DNA from: Coccinella septempunctata
Taxonomy: Eukaryota > Arthropoda > Insecta > Coleoptera > Coccinellidae
Assembly: GCF_907165205.1 (NCBI RefSeq)
Contig: NC_058198.1
Coordinates: forward strand, 9,525,001-9,589,000
DNA length: 64,000 bases
Reading direction: 5' to 3'
A program made the position numbers and the translations under genes. Below, one piece after another: positions 60,113 to 64,000 of this stretch; the stretch's first letter is position 1; each line of letters opens with the position of its first letter. The notes beneath the pieces were generated by a model. That model saw only the letters and a list, made by a program, of their open reading frames with translations, did not search any database and was not told the origin of the DNA.

Positions 60113-60972
60113 TAAAAAATCTTCCCAACCTTACTGTACTTAACTTTTTTTTGTAGTCCGAAGATGAATTTTGTGCGTTGCATATACTCTGTATATGATT
60201 GAACATCAACGTATAAGTTTACATGCGAAATGCACCTTTTTTATGTATAGATGAAATGGGGGTTTTTCTCAACTATATGCTCCACAAGATTCCATTGAAT
60301 ACCGAGATTAAAAAAATCCTGGAAATGTTTTCCACTCGAACACATTCCGTTGAAACAGTAGAAGGGGTAGTAGGGAGGAGGGTTTGTGGTAGTGAATTGC
60401 TCATTAAAACACGTATCCCTCCAAATCCCATTTATTTAAATGCGCTTTATTCTGCATGCGAGTGTATATATACGTGAGGAATACATTTAATTCTACGATA
60501 TGAGCGAAAAAATCTCCCAATGTCATGATAGTTTATCCTAACTGAGAATTTCTGCAACAGGAATTTTGTTTTTATGACGTATAGGAATCTATATACAGGG
60601 TAAAAATGGATTGTTGCGAAAAAAATCAGTGAAGAAATAGTATTGGTTTTTTATATGTACCTATGCATTTTTTTTCAGCAGGTACTGCTTGACTACAACT
60701 CCTCTAAAGATGGCAGCTGAAAAGTAATTTTTCGGATTCTATGGCAGAGAGAAGACAATAAAAAATGTTTGGTTTTGTTCCCTGGTAATTGAAAGGGGTA
60801 GAAAGAGCCACCCCTTGTTCCGCAATAAACTCTTTTCCTTATTCATATGATAACAATGAGAAATGAATTTTTGATAATTTATTGCTGAAAATAACGGTTT
60901 TTGAGAAAAAATTATTTATCAACAGAGGTGTGAGTAGTATAGGCTGGAATTATCTTCCAACTTGAATTTACT
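60113..60972. other. no gene recognised
   Basis: AT-rich sequence between the microsatellites and the Penelope-like element. TATACAGGGTA at 60594 looks like the end of an old repeat. There is no supported gene. Confidence 0.35.
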
Positions 60973-62562
60973 TCTCTTCATAAACTTTTTAGGGTTTTCA
61001 CTCCCAATCTCTGAAACAAAATCAATTAAAAATGAAATCAACGATTTGCTCCTGCGTAAATTCTTGCACTAATTTGTCAGGAGCATATTAACTAGAAAAA
61101 ATTGTTGCCTGACAATGAACTCAAAATAAATAACGTTGAAATTATAATTCCGTAACGTTTCGGAGTCTATATCAGACTCCTTCATCAGACGAAAAATCTA
61201 TTTTTTAGAAAATCTTCTGAGTTGTGGCTTTTGTTTGACATTAATTGTCAACACACAGAAACAGAGACTGCAAAGAAACGTTGATTCATTTAATTTTGTG
61301 ATTTGGCAACATGGTAGAGATGAACTAGAGAATTTTTTTGATCATATTAACAACAAAGAACCTACAATAAAATTTACAATGGAATTAGAGCAGGATAACA
61401 AAATTTCATTCCTAGATGTTTCAATAAAAAAGTTTTAGAATTATTTTGAAACGAGCGTATACCGAAAAAAGACACATACTAATAGATATTTGAATTTTTA
61501 TTCCAATCACCAAGTAAGTGTCAAAAGAGGTATCATTAAAACACTTTATGATAGAGCTAATTTAATTTCATCTACACCCGAAATTAGAAATAATGAAGTT
61601 GACTTCATTAAACATTTTCTTAGGGATAATGAATACCCGAAAAATTTTATTGAAAAAACAATATTAAATTTAGAGAGAAAAATGACTAACCAAAATCGTA
61701 ATAATGATCAGGAACAACCAACAAACCGTCAAGAAAAACCAAATTTGTTGAATGTAATTCCTTATGTTAATGGCCTTTCAGAAAAAATAAGAAGAATCGG
61801 TTCGAAGTTCAACATACGAACTGTTTTTAAAACGGAAAATGATTTAAGATCTATATTAACAAAAAACTAAACCTTTGAACGAAAAACCAAAATCAAAAAA
61901 TTGTATTTACAACATACCCTGTATTTGTGGTAAAACATATACAGGTGAAACGTCCAGACTTCTAGAAATAAGAAAACGCGAACATAAAAATAATATTAAA
62001 AATAGAGAAATTAATCGATCACAAATCGCAGATCACATTTGTTCTAATACGGGGGACCACATGATGGATTGGGACAACACTAAAATTTTAATGACGGAAC
62101 CAGACCATTTTAAACGAAAAATTAAAGAGTCTACGTGTATTCTATTAGATCAAGATAATAATTTGGCAAATTGTTCGGTAGGAATAGATCATATTTGGAT
62201 CAATTTACTAAAGAAGGAACTGTCATCCGGTAATTTCAAAATTAAATGAATCAACGTTTCTTTGCAGTCTCTGTTTCTGTGTGTTGACAATTAATGTCAA
62301 ACAAAAGCCACAACTCAGAAGATTTTCTAAAAAATAGATTTTTCGTCTGATGAAGGAGTCTGATATAGACTCCGAAACGTTACAGAATTATAATTTCAAC
62401 GTTATTTATTTTGAGTTCATTGTCAGGCAACAATTTTTTCTAGTTAATTTGCTCCTGACAAATTAGTGCAAGAATTTACGCAGGAGCAAATCGTTGATTT
62501 CATTTTTAATTGATTTTGTTTAAGAGATTGGGAGTGAAAACCCTAAAAAGTTTATGAAGAGA
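60973..62562 (+). mobile_element. Penelope-like element, 5'-truncated, with inverted terminal repeats
   Basis: Near-identical inverted repeats of 326 bp lie at 60973-61298 and 62237-62562 and surround a 938-bp interior that encodes the end of a Penelope-type protein. The right repeat overlaps the last codons of the protein. Penelope-like elements are known for such LTR-like repeats in direct or inverted arrangement together with 5' truncation. The two repeats differ at only a few bases, so the copy is fairly young. Confidence 0.88.
61235..62249 (+). pseudogene. Penelope-like protein C-terminus with GIY-YIG endonuclease
   Basis: The frame carries the end of the reverse transcriptase (FDHINNKEPTIKFTMELEQD, ISFLDVSI), stops at TAG 61436-61438, continues in the same frame (YRKKTHTNRYLNFYSNHQ) to 61870, and shifts by one base in an A-rich run near 61862. 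The last part (61875-62249) is a GIY-YIG nuclease domain: CIYNIPCICGKTYTGETSR, then IRKREHKNN and the DHIC region. In full-length elements this nuclease nicks the target DNA. The catalytic core of the reverse transcriptase is missing, so the copy is not autonomous. Confidence 0.88.
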
Positions 62563-63875
62563 TGCAGAATCCTCCCAGAATAAATTTCAATCGATATTTG
62601 AATTTACTTACTAGGTGGATATCATGCTGACATTATAGGGGAACAACCCCAAAGTTCTATTTGATTTCCTTCCATATAATGTCTGCTCAATTTCTTCTCT
62701 ATCAGATCGCTGGTTCCTTAGAAAAAATTGCTCTTTAGGTGTTATCCTTAGGGGGCTGTATTTAAGCAGGGGTTGTTCAGAAAGAAATTCATATGAAAGA
62801 TCACATTATTTTTTGACTTTGACAAGGTATTCTCCCATAGAATTTACGCAACTACTCATTCACCCACTATATAAAGCGACATTAGTTTGTGCGTATTAAT
62901 ATTTTCGATTCCTCAAAGCTGGGAGCATTGCAAGCTTTGTTACTCGCTCACTAACTTTCAGAATTCAGTAAGTTTCGTATAGTAGAGGCGTGGATACTTC
63001 CAATTCTTGGAATGGATGACGACGCCACATGGATATGAAGTTGGAGTTAACAACTTGAACTTTCTCTGAGGTGGGACGTATAATTTCATAGGTCGCGGTT
63101 TCTGTATAGCGAGAGATAACACCCATATGAATCTTTATTCAGAATGGGGCTGATCGATCGACATCTGTGCGATTCTGAGTGCAATCGACAGAGCAACCCT
63201 TCCGTAATATCTATTTTGGTGGAACCTTGAATGCGTTTGACATATCTTCTGGAGAAAACATAAATTCTTTTTCATAATAAAAACGTCACATTTGCAAAAT
63301 GGCGAATGCGCCAGAAATTAAATGGGCTACGTAACGGGGCGTTATTCTTATCAGGAAATCAAGGAAAGCTATAACACCTGGAAAATTTCCAATAATTCTG
63401 GCTCAGCAACCAGATTTTTCCGAAGTATTTCCGCATTAAACGATGATTTGCAGAATTTTTCCCTATACAACTTATTGAAAGGAATTTCCTGAGAGGTGTT
63501 ATCAGGAATAACGAAAAAGACTTAGGAAGTTACATTTCAGTAAAAATTGTCAGTAGTAATTAGTGGTAAAGCAGATTATAGCATTTAACACACTGACCCA
63601 GATATGAAATCAGTGAGAGGTCTGAACCTTCATTCAAATGATTATAAACGGTTTATATTCTTGGTTTTATGAATCAAACATCAATGGTGAGGGCTGACTG
63701 AGGGGAAGTCCATGAATTGAAGCATAGGGCATGAATGGTTAAGGGTCTAAGAGACTATCCGACTTATGTCGACCTTACCGAAGAATTCGACCAGAAGAGA
63801 GAAAAAGTTTATTTCATTTCACATAAGTTTTCACTCTCAGGTTTTTATGGAGAGCAAAATATTTTCTTTGAAATA
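62563..63875. other. no gene recognised
   Basis: AT-rich sequence with no supported gene. An exact copy of TTGCAAAATGGCGAATGCG is at 63292-63310. Confidence 0.4.
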
Positions 63876-64000
63876 CACTGCGCAAAAAAATTAACGCAAA
63901 TTCTGAAAATCCCAATTATAATGAAAGTCAACTCTACATTGACTTTAAAACTTATTTTTTATGTTCTCTCGGGAAAGTTTTGAACGAAACAAGACACATT
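63876..64000. mobile_element. start of a second copy of Tc1-like element 3
   Basis: After TA at 63874-63875 it begins CACTGCGCAAAAAAATTAA and follows 46045-46170 with few changes to the end of the window. If complete, it would continue for about 1.3 kb beyond the window in the same orientation. Confidence 0.9.

Overview
This window is nuclear DNA from an insect. It is AT-rich, its genes are split by short GT-AG introns, and it is crowded with DD34E Tc1-like elements, non-LTR retrotransposons, a Penelope-like element and long inverted-repeat (foldback) elements. The repeat style is beetle-like, but that is an impression and not a proof. No rRNA, tRNA or CRISPR array was recognised, and nothing points to a bacterial or viral genome.

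Only two host protein genes can be supported, both on the minus strand. The first (3629-19823, ten exons, 2645 codons) encodes a large protein with a helical N-terminal region, one possible zinc knuckle and a very long disordered Ser/Asn/Gln/Glu-rich remainder. The N-terminus resembles what I remember of the RLF/ZNF292/ZNF654 family. The second (20889-22017, seven exons, 264 codons) is a CDC123/D123-family protein (the eIF2 assembly chaperone family). It ends early and lacks residues I expect to be conserved. The two genes lie head to tail about 1.1 kb apart.

Layout: 1-1440 holds local repeats around a CpG-richer patch. 1441-3628 is 3' flank. 3629-19823 is gene 1, whose introns hold a Tc1-like element, a LINE split by a foldback element that itself carries a hAT-type MITE, and a 680-bp inverted-repeat element. 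20889-22017 is CDC123-like. 22018-64000 is a gene-poor repeat landscape: a rearranged Tc1 remnant (24.5-25.3 kb); a second copy of the inverted-repeat element split by a LINE (25.5-27.1 kb); a 4.07-kb hAT-type MITE filled by a 175-bp satellite (28.5-32.6 kb); a near-perfect 1.34-kb foldback (33.8-35.2 kb); three copies of an unclassified ~680-bp repeat, one split by a Tc1-like element (35.2, 37.2 and 59.3 kb); LINE 3' ends (43-45 and 47.8-49.6 kb); a third Tc1-like element (46.0-47.5 kb); a 1.22-kb DNA transposon with a dense cluster of TGTCAGATTA motifs (47.8-49.1 kb); a 1.69-kb foldback (49.6-51.3 kb); a ~113-bp satellite (53.8-55.7 kb); and a 5'-truncated Penelope-like element with inverted terminal repeats (61.0-62.6 kb). 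The window ends inside another copy of the third Tc1-like element.

The genes do not form a pathway or operon. The most informative parts are the nested insertions, which give relative ages, and the satellite that has grown inside a hAT element. The best candidates for something undescribed are the hAT-borne satellite, the TGTCAGATTA-cluster transposon, the diverged CDC123-like gene, and a 19-bp motif that recurs at four otherwise unrelated sites.
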